Virus record (IMG/VR): IMGVR_UViG_3300043449_001264
Span: 1 to 38,639 of that record
Direction: 5' to 3' (one strand)
Length of the DNA stretch: 38,639 nucleotides
Source of the DNA: a virus
The notes below the pieces were generated by a model. That model was not told where the DNA came from. It saw nothing but the letters and a program-made list of their open reading frames with translations, and ran no database searches. Numbering within the stretch: the stretch's first letter is position 1; the number at the start of each line of letters is the position of its first letter. The position numbers and the translations under genes are program-made. Of this stretch, positions 23,913 through 30,705 are shown one piece after another.

Positions 23913-23983
23913 ACTACATCTTCGGCATCATCGTCTTACTCATGGCCGTTCTAATGTTGGCCCTTGCGGAGATTAGTTACTGA
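23909..23983 (+). CDS. 24-residue membrane microprotein in the lysis cassette
   Basis: Reading frame MNYIFGIIVLLMAVLMLALA plus four residues. Nearly the whole peptide is one membrane helix. Its ATG overlaps the previous stop (ATGA) and its stop overlaps the next start (TGATG), so it is tied at both ends to real genes. This double coupling supports translation. It may be an antiholin-like or accessory pore peptide. Confidence 0.6.
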   Translation: MNYIFGIIVLLMAVLMLALAEISY

Positions 23984-24468
23984 TGCTACCCATCGTCGCT
24001 GGTATCGTATCTACCCTCATCCAGAACAACCTGCCCAAAGTCGCGCAAGCGGTCGTGGACAAGGGGCTTGACTACGTTCAAGAGAAGACGGGCGTTGAAC
24101 TCAAGCCCGACATGAACGCCGAGGACATCACGCGCCTACGCGAGCGCGCGATGCAGCATGAAGAATTCATGGTCGAGCAGGCGAACAAGAACACGGCAGA
24201 CGCCCGCGCGATGCAGATCGCGGCGCTCATCAACGGCAACGGCATTAGCCGATCGTTCGTCTACGTGCTGGCGACCTTCTGGTCCTTGGTCGCAGCGAGC
24301 TACATCTTTATGATCACGATGGTGACGATCCCTACCGACAACGTGCGCTTTGCTGACACGGTGCTGGGCTTCATCTTGGCGACCGTAGTGGCCACAATCC
24401 TCAACTTTTTCTTTGGCAGCAGCGCGGGCAGCAAGGCTAAGCAAGATACGATTGAGAGCAAGAAATGA
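23983..24468 (+). CDS. Holin-like protein (GTA_holin_3TM-type)
   Basis: The 161-residue protein has an N-terminal hydrophobic helix (LPIVAGIVSTLIQ), a charged helical middle with TRLRERAMQHEEFMVEQANK, then two clear membrane spans (FVYVLATFWSLVAASYIFMI and DTVLGFILATVVATILNFFF) and the ending GSSAGSKAKQD, matching what I recall of the three-span holin family. It would open the inner membrane for the endolysin encoded next. It overlaps the endolysin gene by ATGA. Confidence 0.8.
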   Translation: MLPIVAGIVSTLIQNNLPKVAQAVVDKGLDYVQEKTGVELKPDMNAEDITRLRERAMQHEEFMVEQANKNTADARAMQIAALINGNGISRSFVYVLATFWSLVAASYIFMITMVTIPTDNVRFADTVLGFILATVVATILNFFFGSSAGSKAKQDTIESKK

Positions 24469-24980
24469 AAGAGAACTGGGAGCGGGCGCTGGCGGCTGTG
24501 CTGCATCACGAGGGCGGTTACGTAAACCACCCGTCCGACCCAGGCGGCATCACCAACTTGGGCTGCACCAAGGCGACGTGGGAGAAGTGGTGCGGTCGCC
24601 CCGTGACCGAGCAGGACATGCGCGCTCTCCAGCCCAGCGACGTGGCGCCGCTCTACAAGGACAAGTATTGGGACAAGGTGCGCGCCGACGATCTGCCGGC
24701 GGGCGTCGACTACGTGGTCTTCGATACCGCCATCAACTCAGGCCCAGGCCGCGCGGCCAAGCTCCTGCAAGAGGTAATCGGCGTGACGCCGGACGGCGCG
24801 ATCGGCCCCATGACGCTGAAGGCCGTCGCTGCCATGCCGACGTCTGACGTCATCAACAAGTTCCAAGACAATCGTCTTGTCTATCTTCAGACGCTCCCGA
24901 CGTGGGCCACGTTCGGTCGGGGTTGGGCACGTCGCGTAGAGGAAGGTCGAGCTGCCGCACTGGCGATGCCAGCCGGCTGA
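24465..24980 (+). CDS. Endolysin, glycoside hydrolase 108 family
   Basis: The 171-residue enzyme hydrolyses the peptidoglycan glycan strand. HHEGGYVNHPSDPGG (14-28) is the GH108 signature with catalytic E16. VDYVVFDTAINSGPGRAAKL and VIGVTPDGAIGPMTLKAV form the C-terminal binding part (peptidoglycan-binding type 3). No signal peptide is seen, so export relies on the holin. The last 128 bases overlap a gene on the other strand. Confidence 0.93.
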   Translation: MKENWERALAAVLHHEGGYVNHPSDPGGITNLGCTKATWEKWCGRPVTEQDMRALQPSDVAPLYKDKYWDKVRADDLPAGVDYVVFDTAINSGPGRAAKLLQEVIGVTPDGAIGPMTLKAVAAMPTSDVINKFQDNRLVYLQTLPTWATFGRGWARRVEEGRAAALAMPAG

Positions 24981-25110
24981 CGTGGTAGTCGTCGCAGTAG
25001 GTGCATCGGTAGATGTAGCCCACCTTGATTGACTGCGCCAGATCAAGCGTCTGCTGCGGGGTCAGACAGTTCCACGCCTCTTCCTCCTGCGGCGTCCAGT
25101 CGTCTACCAT
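24853..25110 (-). CDS. Small leftward protein overlapping the endolysin
   Basis: The 85-residue frame begins MVDDWTPQEEEAWNCLTPQQ and has a short CTYCDDYH motif. The ATG at 25110 has AGGAG seven bases upstream. It ends 128 bases inside the 3' end of the endolysin gene on the other strand. The N-terminal half looks like a real phage protein; the C-terminal half is constrained by the endolysin code. It is the last gene of the leftward early operon. Function unknown. Confidence 0.6.
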   Translation of the reverse strand: MVDDWTPQEEEAWNCLTPQQTLDLAQSIKVGYIYRCTYCDDYHVSRLASPVRQLDLPLRDVPNPDRTWPTSGASEDRQDDCLGTC

Positions 25111-25125
25111 TTAGCTTCTCCTACT

Positions 25126-25407
25126 TCAGTCATCATATCCGCGTGCGTGCGGGTACGAGTTGAGCATCGGTCGATCGTAGGTGGCACGCTGTTCGGCTGG
25201 TGCGGGAGCGGCTGGCGGGGGAACGGCCATGCGACAGATGTGCCAGGTGCGCTGTTGGGTGCGCGCGATTTTGCCTGCTTGTTCGAGTTCATTGAGTGCC
25301 TTGTTGACGGTTGAACGGCTGTAGAGAAAGTAATCCGCAATCTGCTTGGGCGTTACGGGCTTCTTGCGGTCCTGCAAGTACCGCTCAACTTTGACTGCTG
25401 CTGTCAT
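25126..25407 (-). CDS. Small winged-helix DNA-binding protein
   Basis: It has 93 residues from ATG 25407; the longer frame upstream lacks conservation and overlaps the neighbour. VERYLQDRKKPVTPKQIADY and FLYSRSTVNKALNELEQAGKI form a MarR/GntR-like winged helix-turn-helix (about 5-50). The rest is Pro/Ala-rich. It is a candidate regulator of the phage operons, and perhaps a binder of one of the dyads at 65-81 or 29546-29558. This is inference. Confidence 0.72.
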   Translation of the reverse strand: MTAAVKVERYLQDRKKPVTPKQIADYFLYSRSTVNKALNELEQAGKIARTQQRTWHICRMAVPPPAAPAPAEQRATYDRPMLNSYPHARGYDD

Positions 25408-25561
25408 GCTGGATTCCAATCTGATGACGCAGCAGCCGCGCCTCGACGACAACTGCTGCACACAGGTCACGTGCGCGAGTGGGATCGTTGGCCATCATTG
25501 CCTCCCAAATCTCGTCCACGATCTGTTTCAAGTTCAGATAGCCTTCGCTGTAATCAACCAC
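25385..25561 (-). CDS. Small helical protein, 58 residues
   Basis: A GTG at 25561 has GGAGG six bases upstream and is preferred over an ATG at 25612, which has no such site. The product contains NLKQIVDEIWEAMMANDPTR and VVVEARLLRHQIG, a helical pair. It overlaps the next gene by 23 bases. No function can be assigned. Confidence 0.6.
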   Translation of the reverse strand: MVDYSEGYLNLKQIVDEIWEAMMANDPTRARDLCAAVVVEARLLRHQIGIQHDSSSQS

Positions 25562-25682
25562 GTCCGACCTCCGATATGCGTGTGGGTTGTTGGGCGCGTG
25601 CCCACTTGTCATGGTACTCGGGAAGTTCCGACGGTGGCACCCAACCGTACCGGCGCCACGTCTTCTGCACGTCAGTCGCCAC
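25554..25682 (-). CDS. Small protein, 42 residues
   Basis: A GTG start at 25682 lies two bases after the preceding stop. The sequence TDVQKTWRRYGWVPPSELPE then YHDKWARAQQP resembles short proteins I recall from betaproteobacterial phages (xxYGWxPPSxxPEYxxKW). Longer in-frame starts run through the neighbouring gene. The ribosome site is weak. Function unknown. Confidence 0.6.
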   Translation of the reverse strand: MATDVQKTWRRYGWVPPSELPEYHDKWARAQQPTRISEVGRG

Positions 25683-25684
25683 GC

Positions 25685-25882
25685 CTACGGCGTAGATCGC
25701 GTCGCACGTTTCAAGAGATCCAGGCGCTCCCGGGTAGTGCGTAATGCTGCCGCCCGCATGTGCATCCGCTCGATCAAAGACACACGCTTCTTGCCTGCCA
25801 ATTCCGCTTCGATCAGTTGCCATAGTTCGCTCTCCGTTAGTTGATTAAGTTTCCTCTGCAAGTCCCGCCAACTAAGATTCAT
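25685..25882 (-). CDS. Small helical protein, 65 residues
   Basis: It begins MNLSWRDLQRKLNQLTESEL, followed by ELAGKKRVSLIERMHMRAAA and a TRERLDLLK helix. This pattern, with a basic KKRVSLIERxHxR core, occurs in early operons of related phages. The ATG is two bases from the previous stop. Possibly nucleic-acid binding; no function is established. Confidence 0.7.
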   Translation of the reverse strand: MNLSWRDLQRKLNQLTESELWQLIEAELAGKKRVSLIERMHMRAAALRTTRERLDLLKRATRSTP

Positions 25883-25884
25883 GT

Positions 25885-26037
25885 CTACCCCGCCTTCGAA
25901 GCGAGTTCAATTCGCTTCTCCAGTTTTGCAATCTCCGCAAGCACCCGGTTGAGCGCGCGCTGGGCGGCGTTGAACTCCCGCTGCCGTATGCGCGCCTCGG
26001 CCCGAGCGGCCTTTAGTTGTTCAGTCCATCGGTTCAT
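25885..26037 (-). CDS. 50-residue coiled-coil protein
   Basis: The product is highly charged and helical (KAARAEARIRQREFNAAQRA, then LAEIAKLEKRIELASKAG). Its start overlaps the helicase stop (ATGA), so it is translated with the helicase, and the next gene begins two bases after its stop. A helicase partner is plausible but unproven. Confidence 0.75.
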   Translation of the reverse strand: MNRWTEQLKAARAEARIRQREFNAAQRALNRVLAEIAKLEKRIELASKAG

Positions 26038-27323
26038 TTGAGCGCCTCTAGTGCCATATCAGATACCTCTCGTTTCTCATGTAAAGCCTTCCAGATCGTT
26101 TCATCCACCGTGCCTTCGGTCGTGAGCACGTAGTTCAGCACGTCATGGCGCTGACCGCCTCGGTGCAGCCGACCGACCGCCTGCTCGTAGAGCTCCAGCG
26201 ACCACGGGAGCGACATCCACACCATGCGGGATTGCCCTTGCAGGTTGAGCCCATGCCCGGCAGACGCAGGGTGGACCGCCAGCATCTCGATCTGCCCCGC
26301 GTTCCACCGCGCGATCGAGTCGTCGTTGGTGAGCGTCTGCAAACGCGGGAAACGCGCCTGTAGCCCCGCCAGCTCTGCCTTGAACTGATACCAGACCAGC
26401 ATCGGCGCACGCTGGTTCTCGGCGTGCAGGTCCGCGACCGCATCAAGCTTGTGATCCGACAGCCAGACGGTTTGTCGGGCCGTGTCGTAGACAAACCCCG
26501 CGCTCATCTGTTGGAGCTTGGACGTCACCGCAGCGGCGTTGGCGGCGATGACCTCGGCGTTGGGGTAGATGAGCGCCATCTCGCGTTTGAGCGTCTTGTA
26601 GGGCTCCATCGGCATCTGGAGCTTGATCGGTAGCGTGTGCAGCGGCGGCAGGGTGTCACGGTACTCGTGCGACTCCAGCACGTACGTCCACGGACGAATG
26701 CGCTGCATGACCGCATCGAGCGCGCCTGGTAGCGGCACGTAGTCGCCGAAGTCGCGGTTGACGCAATGAAAGTATTGCTGCAAGAAGGCGCCTTTGCTGC
26801 GGCCCAGCATCTGCTGGTCGACGATCTTGCACTGGCCGAAGACGTCCTCAAGGCCGTTGGACGTGAAGCTGCCGGTCAGCCCCCACCGGATCTGCATGGG
26901 CTCGATGACCTTGTGGAGCGCCTTGAACCGTTTGCCTGACGGGTTCTTGAGCCGCGTCAGCTCGTCGAACACAACCGCATCAAAGTCGAGCTTCTGTTCC
27001 GACAGCCACAGCAGGTTGTCGTAGTTGGTCACAACCACTGGCGCGGCGGACGCAAGCGCCCGCGCCCGTTGAGCAGGCGAGCCGACAGCCACTGCGATCT
27101 CAAGACCTGGCGTCCAGAGCGCGGCTTCTGCCGGCCAGACCGACTGCGCGACCCGCAGCGGCGCGAGCACAAGGAAGCGCTTGGCGTGCCGCTCGTCGAG
27201 CATCGCCTTCATAGCCGTGAGCGCGGTCGCTGTCTTGCCCGCACCGACCCACGCGAGGATCATCGCGCGGTCGTTGGCGAACAAGAAGTCTGCGGCTTCG
27301 TCTTGATAGGGTCTAAGCCGCAT
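26034..27323 (-). CDS. SNF2-like SF2 helicase
   Basis: The 429-residue ATPase has LRPYQ (Q-type motif, residues 3-7), Walker A WVGAGKTATAL (25-35), motif II FDELT with D120-E121, motif III-like WGLTGSFTSN, motif V HPASAGHGLNLQG and motif VI YEQAVGRLHRGGQ. It is a compact two-domain SNF2/DEAD-like helicase of the type found beside VRR-NUC nucleases in phages. It likely remodels DNA during replication or recombination. No extra nuclease domain is present in the chain. Confidence 0.9.
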   Translation of the reverse strand: MRLRPYQDEAADFLFANDRAMILAWVGAGKTATALTAMKAMLDERHAKRFLVLAPLRVAQSVWPAEAALWTPGLEIAVAVGSPAQRARALASAAPVVVTNYDNLLWLSEQKLDFDAVVFDELTRLKNPSGKRFKALHKVIEPMQIRWGLTGSFTSNGLEDVFGQCKIVDQQMLGRSKGAFLQQYFHCVNRDFGDYVPLPGALDAVMQRIRPWTYVLESHEYRDTLPPLHTLPIKLQMPMEPYKTLKREMALIYPNAEVIAANAAAVTSKLQQMSAGFVYDTARQTVWLSDHKLDAVADLHAENQRAPMLVWYQFKAELAGLQARFPRLQTLTNDDSIARWNAGQIEMLAVHPASAGHGLNLQGQSRMVWMSLPWSLELYEQAVGRLHRGGQRHDVLNYVLTTEGTVDETIWKALHEKREVSDMALEALK

Positions 27324-28206
27324 TTTTTTCTTTTAGCTTTGCATCGACCATATAAACCAGCACCTGCCAGTTGGTTCTATCGCCGAAAGTGGCGCGATTA
27401 ACCAGAGCACGCGCTTCGTCGTCCGTCAGTTCGACCCATTGGCGCGGTGCGGTGTAGAGGGGCACTGTATGCGGAGGGTCTGGCTCCATGACAAAACAAT
27501 CGGGCCAGCCATGAATACGGCTATCGGCGTAAGCAACGGGTTTTTGTGACTCTGGCAAAGGTTTGTAGTTCGCTATCATTTCGTTGTCTGTTACATCTAT
27601 ATAACTGCCGTCATCAAACTCAAGTTTGAAATAGTCCGGCGCAGCGGGGCGCTGTCTAACCAACTTAGATACCCGCGCTTGGGTTTTGTCGTCATTGTCA
27701 ATAACCCGATCACCCGGAATGATGGTGTCAACCCACCTGAGAGGTTTTGGCGCTGTTGGCACGGTATAGAGCGGTTGCATTCCATCGCCGGGCAAACGAT
27801 ACGCAGTCCCACAGTTGACCTGTTTAAGGTGATCCCAGAACTCTGGATACACCCACGCTGCTGGCTTCTGTCGCGCACAGACCAGACAACCATCACCGGG
27901 GATGATCGCCTTCCAGCCGCATTCTTCGCACAGTTCGAGTGATGTTTGGTCGTACGGCTCTTGACGCGGTGCAGCGTATAGCGGTCGCACGTTAAAACCG
28001 TTCTCTCGTTTAATGTCAGCATAGTCCTGAGTCATCCAGTCTCGGATCACCTCGTCTCGGTTGTCTGACATAAAGTCATACATATACGCCACCGGCTTCG
28101 CCTTTTGCCGCGCACAGACCAGACAACCATCACCGGGGATCATCGCTCGCCAGCCGCATTCTTTGCACAGTTCCAATGCGGTTTGGTCGTACTGCTCGAT
28201 GCTCAT
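27313..28206 (-). CDS. Modular protein with two zinc-ribbon-like repeats
   Basis: It has 297 residues from ATG 28206, chosen because GGAGG precedes it and it overlaps the upstream stop (ATGA). ELCKECGWRAMIPGDGCLVC and ELCEECGWKAIIPGDGCLVC (about 12-31 and 91-110) are near-identical four-cysteine modules. Each is followed by a KPVAY or AAWVY and PLYxAP segment; a third such segment lies near 225-255. A beta domain (about 165-220) and a C-terminal helix follow. It overlaps the helicase by 11 bases. The function is unknown; metal and nucleic acid binding are likely. Confidence 0.75.
   Translation of the reverse strand: MSIEQYDQTALELCKECGWRAMIPGDGCLVCARQKAKPVAYMYDFMSDNRDEVIRDWMTQDYADIKRENGFNVRPLYAAPRQEPYDQTSLELCEECGWKAIIPGDGCLVCARQKPAAWVYPEFWDHLKQVNCGTAYRLPGDGMQPLYTVPTAPKPLRWVDTIIPGDRVIDNDDKTQARVSKLVRQRPAAPDYFKLEFDDGSYIDVTDNEMIANYKPLPESQKPVAYADSRIHGWPDCFVMEPDPPHTVPLYTAPRQWVELTDDEARALVNRATFGDRTNWQVLVYMVDAKLKEKNAA
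27872..28192 (-). repeat. 84-bp in-frame duplication (zinc modules)
   Basis: Bases 27872-27955 and 28109-28192 are closely similar direct copies, 237 bases (79 codons) apart, encoding the two cysteine modules. Most differences are silent or conservative. Confidence 0.8.
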
Positions 28207-28334
28207 CGCCGCCTCCACAAAAACCGCAGTGTCAGACCATCAACGAAGTTCCGTTTGAACCGTGTCTCCGGTGCCCAGATCACATAGCCAAGCAGAATGC
28301 CCACTGCCCAGCCGATGAAGAATGCTTCTGTCAT
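28203..28334 (-). CDS. 43-residue membrane protein
   Basis: The product begins MTEAFFIGWAVGILLGYVIW, one membrane helix, followed by a basic tail (RFKRNF, LRFLWRRR) that should stay in the cytoplasm. Both ends overlap neighbours by ATGA. In this early operon it is the only evident membrane protein; it could modify the envelope or host defence, but nothing proves this. Confidence 0.68.
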   Translation of the reverse strand: MTEAFFIGWAVGILLGYVIWAPETRFKRNFVDGLTLRFLWRRR

Positions 28335-28603
28335 TTCCCACCTCGTGCTTTAGCGATAGCGGCATCACATTCGTCCAACAATCGGTGAACTTCTTTGTCC
28401 CACAAATAAACACTTGCGTACATTTTAAGTTGGCGCCGAAACCCTTGTATGGCCTCCAACAGATCCGGCGCGGCTGCAAGCAAAAGACCATTAGCTTCTT
28501 TTATGTCCTCCTCCATATCTTCGTACACGTTAGCAACCCACCAACCTCTGGGCGTCCAAATCTTGCCGCTGTCGTAACGCCACGGCCCCGGTGTATGGCT
28601 CAT
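28331..28603 (-). CDS. HTPGPW-family small protein
   Basis: The 90-residue protein starts SHTPGPWRYDSG and contains EANGLLLAAAPDLLEAI, the pattern of a widespread phage family of unknown function. The ATG at 28603 has GGGGGAG upstream; the longer frame to 28693 lies in the neighbour. A second member is at 37791-38003. It overlaps neighbours by ATGA at both ends. Confidence 0.8.
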   Translation of the reverse strand: MSHTPGPWRYDSGKIWTPRGWWVANVYEDMEEDIKEANGLLLAAAPDLLEAIQGFRRQLKMYASVYLWDKEVHRLLDECDAAIAKARGGK

Positions 28604-28824
28604 ATCTCCCCCTTCAGCACTTTGGCTGCGTGCAAATAGTAGTTGTACTGCCCACCAGACCGCTCGTGCAGACGTTCCAGCATCAGGATGCACCGCTCAC
28701 GCTCGTATGCTGTAGCACGCTCTACAACGCGCATAAGAAAGGCGAGATCCTTCTCTGGCGTCTCCGATAGCTCCCAAAACGCTCCGGCCTCAGCAGCGAT
28801 CTTCAGGATCTCGTTTTGATTCAT
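28600..28824 (-). CDS. Small early protein, 74 residues
   Basis: The product MNQNEILKIAAEAGAFWELS continues with RVVERATAYERERCILMLER and a C-terminal HAAKVLKGEI helix. The AxxAYERERCxxMLE pattern is common in small phage proteins. It overlaps both neighbours by ATGA. Function unknown. Confidence 0.75.
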   Translation of the reverse strand: MNQNEILKIAAEAGAFWELSETPEKDLAFLMRVVERATAYERERCILMLERLHERSGGQYNYYLHAAKVLKGEI

Positions 28825-29120
28825 GCTTCACCTCGTGCTCGGATGGCTGCGGCGCAACGTCGCGCTTCCATGTCTTCTCGATTTAGATCCCCCATGAACC
28901 GTGATTCACACAACTGAGCACACGCCTCTCGTTCGGCTTCTACCGCTTTCTTTACCAGTTCCTTGATGTAGCTATCCAGCGCCTCTATAACCTTATGAGC
29001 GGTTTCATCTACAGGGACATCTGGATGCGCCCAGATACCGTCCCGCGATATGCGGAATAGTTCTGTGTGGTTGTTCTCTAAAAAATGAATGTTTCTAAAA
29101 AAAATGTTTCCAGTGTTCAT
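28821..29120 (-). CDS. Small early protein, 99 residues
   Basis: The ATG at 29120 overlaps the previous stop (ATGA); the longer frame to 29192 lies inside that gene. The first 30 codons are AT-rich, unlike the rest. It contains ISRDGIWAHPDVPVDETAHK and VEAEREACAQLCESR, the latter again the (A/V)ExEREAC pattern of this operon, and ends RRCAAAIRARGEA. Function unknown. Confidence 0.75.
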   Translation of the reverse strand: MNTGNIFFRNIHFLENNHTELFRISRDGIWAHPDVPVDETAHKVIEALDSYIKELVKKAVEAEREACAQLCESRFMGDLNREDMEARRCAAAIRARGEA

Positions 29121-29251
29121 TTCGCACCCCGTTGTTCGGCTTCCATCTCGCGCAGGTCCATCGCCACGTCCGCGACGCCGTGCCAGTCGCATCGTGCGAT
29201 CATCACTTGAAGGTATTGAATCAAGATTGCTCGCTGTTCTTCGTAGCTCAT
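29117..29251 (-). CDS. 44-residue early protein
   Basis: The frame reads MSYEEQRAILIQYLQVMIAR followed by CDWHGVADVAMDLREMEAEQ and a short end. It is helical and acidic at the C-terminus. Both start and stop overlap neighbours by ATGA, which supports translation. No function is known. Confidence 0.72.
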   Translation of the reverse strand: MSYEEQRAILIQYLQVMIARCDWHGVADVAMDLREMEAEQRGAK

Positions 29252-29526
29252 TCCGTCATCTCCTTGATAAGATCGTCGACGTCCTCCCTGGACCAGACGA
29301 TTGAAATGTTCTGCTGTAGTCTCACCATCTCGGCGGCGAAGATGTTCTGCAAGGTCGACAGGCGACCGCCTTCTTTCTTCACCTCAACGAACCACACCAC
29401 GCCTTGCGGCAGCACCACCAGCCTGTCCGCCACGCCACGGTTCGAGGGCGAGACGAACTTGTAGGCCACGCCACCGATGTCCTTCACCCGGCGCACCAGG
29501 TATCTCTCTATGTCGCGCTCTAAAAT
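29248..29526 (-). CDS. VRR-NUC nuclease, probable ATT start
   Basis: The family (PD-(D/E)XK type) cuts branched or damaged DNA; phages often pair it with a SNF2-like helicase, as here. VAYKFVSPSNRGVADRLVVL holds the catalytic Asp (D34) and FVEVKKEGG the E48-x-K50 pair. A GTG at 29496 would remove LERDIERYLV, part of the conserved first helix. In frame upstream is ATT at 29526, seven bases after GGGAG, giving 92 residues. No ATG/GTG/TTG fits, so an ATT start is proposed. Confidence 0.85.
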   Translation of the reverse strand: MLERDIERYLVRRVKDIGGVAYKFVSPSNRGVADRLVVLPQGVVWFVEVKKEGGRLSTLQNIFAAEMVRLQQNISIVWSREDVDDLIKEMTE

Positions 29527-29623
29527 TTTTGATCTCCCGAAATGTTCTAAAGTTTAGACCGTTGCAAACTTCAAAGCAATGGTATACCATGCGGTTTCCG
29601 TTAGTCAACTCCAGGAAAATACG
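29527..29623. promoter_or_regulatory. Divergent early promoter region with two dyads
   Basis: This 97-base gap separates leftward and rightward early operons. It holds the dyad TCTAAAGTTTAGA (29546-29558) and the palindrome ATGGTATACCAT (29579-29590). Leftward, TTGCTT-N17-TAAACT is a weak promoter whose -10 falls on the first dyad. Rightward, TGGTATACC (29580-29588) may act as an extended -10, with TTGCAA 15 bases upstream. The overlap of dyads with promoter elements suggests repression; the promoters themselves are tentative. Confidence 0.5.
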
Positions 29624-30694
29624 ATGCACAGCAAGATCGTAGGCGGCTCGACCGCCGAGCGCGTGATCAACTGCCCAGGCAGTGTGGCGCTTAGCGCCAA
29701 GATGCCGCCGCAGGTCGAGAATGACGCCATGCGGGAGGGCACGCGCCTGCATGAGCTGGTGGCCGAGGTGCTAAACGAGCGGATCGACTCGCGCTCGATT
29801 GACGACGAGAAGGTGCTGGACGCGCTTGATCTGTTCGACAACCAGTTCGACCCCAAGGCCGAGGCGTTGTTCGACGTCGAGGCGCGCGTAGCGTTCCCGT
29901 GGGACAAGACGATCTTTGGTACTGCTGACGTGATCGGCTGCTTGAGCAAGACCAAGGGCTTCGTCATGGACTTCAAGTTCGGCGACAACTATCAGGTCGA
30001 CGCCATAGAAAACGCCCAGCTAATGTTCTACGCCGCAGCGGCGCTTGAAAGCGGTCACTGGTCGATGCAAGGCCGCACAGACGTCGAGTTGGTCATCATT
30101 CAGCCGCCGTTCATCCGACGCTGGATGATCGACATTGGTCGGTTGCGTGAGTTCAGCGCGGATCTCAAGCGCGCGGTTAAGCTCGCGCAAGAGCCCGACG
30201 CGCCGATTGTCGAGGGCGAACACTGCCGCTTCTGCCCAGCCAAAGCGATCTGCCCGCAGAAGACCGGCGCTGCCGAGCGGGCGGTGCTGGTGGCGATTGA
30301 CAGCATTGGACCGGAGCAGATCGGCCATTGGATGAACGTCGCGCAGAATCTGGAAGATTGGGCGTCTGACGTGCGCAAGCTCACGCAGCAGGCGCTGGAG
30401 GCCGGTCGGCCCGTGCCAGGCTGGAAGCTCGTGAACAAGCGCGCCCATCGGACGTGGGCTGACGAGAAGGCCGCGCTGGCTGCGTTGACTGCGCTCGCGC
30501 CGGACGTTAGCTTTACCGAGATCGTGTCGCCTGCGCAGGCCGAGAAGGCGTTGAAGGCGAAGAAGATCGCGTTACCAGAGGGGCTGACCTCTCAGGTATC
30601 ATCAGGGTTGACCATTGCAGAGGAGGCTGACAGCCGACCTGCGGCGGTCACAATCGGGCAGCAGCTTACTGCGGCCCTCTCTAAACTCATGTAA
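29624..30694 (+). CDS. DUF2800 / RecB-like nuclease
   Basis: It has 356 residues from ATG 29624, which has CAGGAA upstream; an ATG at 29579 lies in the promoter. The pattern STAERVINCPGSVALS, EGTRLHELVAEVL, FGTADVI and FVMDFKFGDNYQVDAIENAQ is that of DUF2800 PD-(D/E)XK nucleases related to Cas4/RecB. HCRFCPAKAICP with the early Cys in NCPGS could form an iron-sulphur cluster. It likely processes DNA ends in recombination. It opens the replication operon. Confidence 0.88.
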   Translation: MHSKIVGGSTAERVINCPGSVALSAKMPPQVENDAMREGTRLHELVAEVLNERIDSRSIDDEKVLDALDLFDNQFDPKAEALFDVEARVAFPWDKTIFGTADVIGCLSKTKGFVMDFKFGDNYQVDAIENAQLMFYAAAALESGHWSMQGRTDVELVIIQPPFIRRWMIDIGRLREFSADLKRAVKLAQEPDAPIVEGEHCRFCPAKAICPQKTGAAERAVLVAIDSIGPEQIGHWMNVAQNLEDWASDVRKLTQQALEAGRPVPGWKLVNKRAHRTWADEKAALAALTALAPDVSFTEIVSPAQAEKALKAKKIALPEGLTSQVSSGLTIAEEADSRPAAVTIGQQLTAALSKLM

Positions 30695-30705
30695 AGGTGA
30701 TAATA

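Noticed and set aside
731-24980. tRNA genes or a CRISPR array
   Set aside because: I saw no cloverleaf with a TTCRANY loop and no regularly spaced repeat-spacer pattern anywhere in the window.
25554-25823. 89-residue version of the small leftward gene
   Set aside because: The first 47 residues overlap the well-supported 65-residue gene in another frame and have no family resemblance; the GTG at 25682 is preferred.
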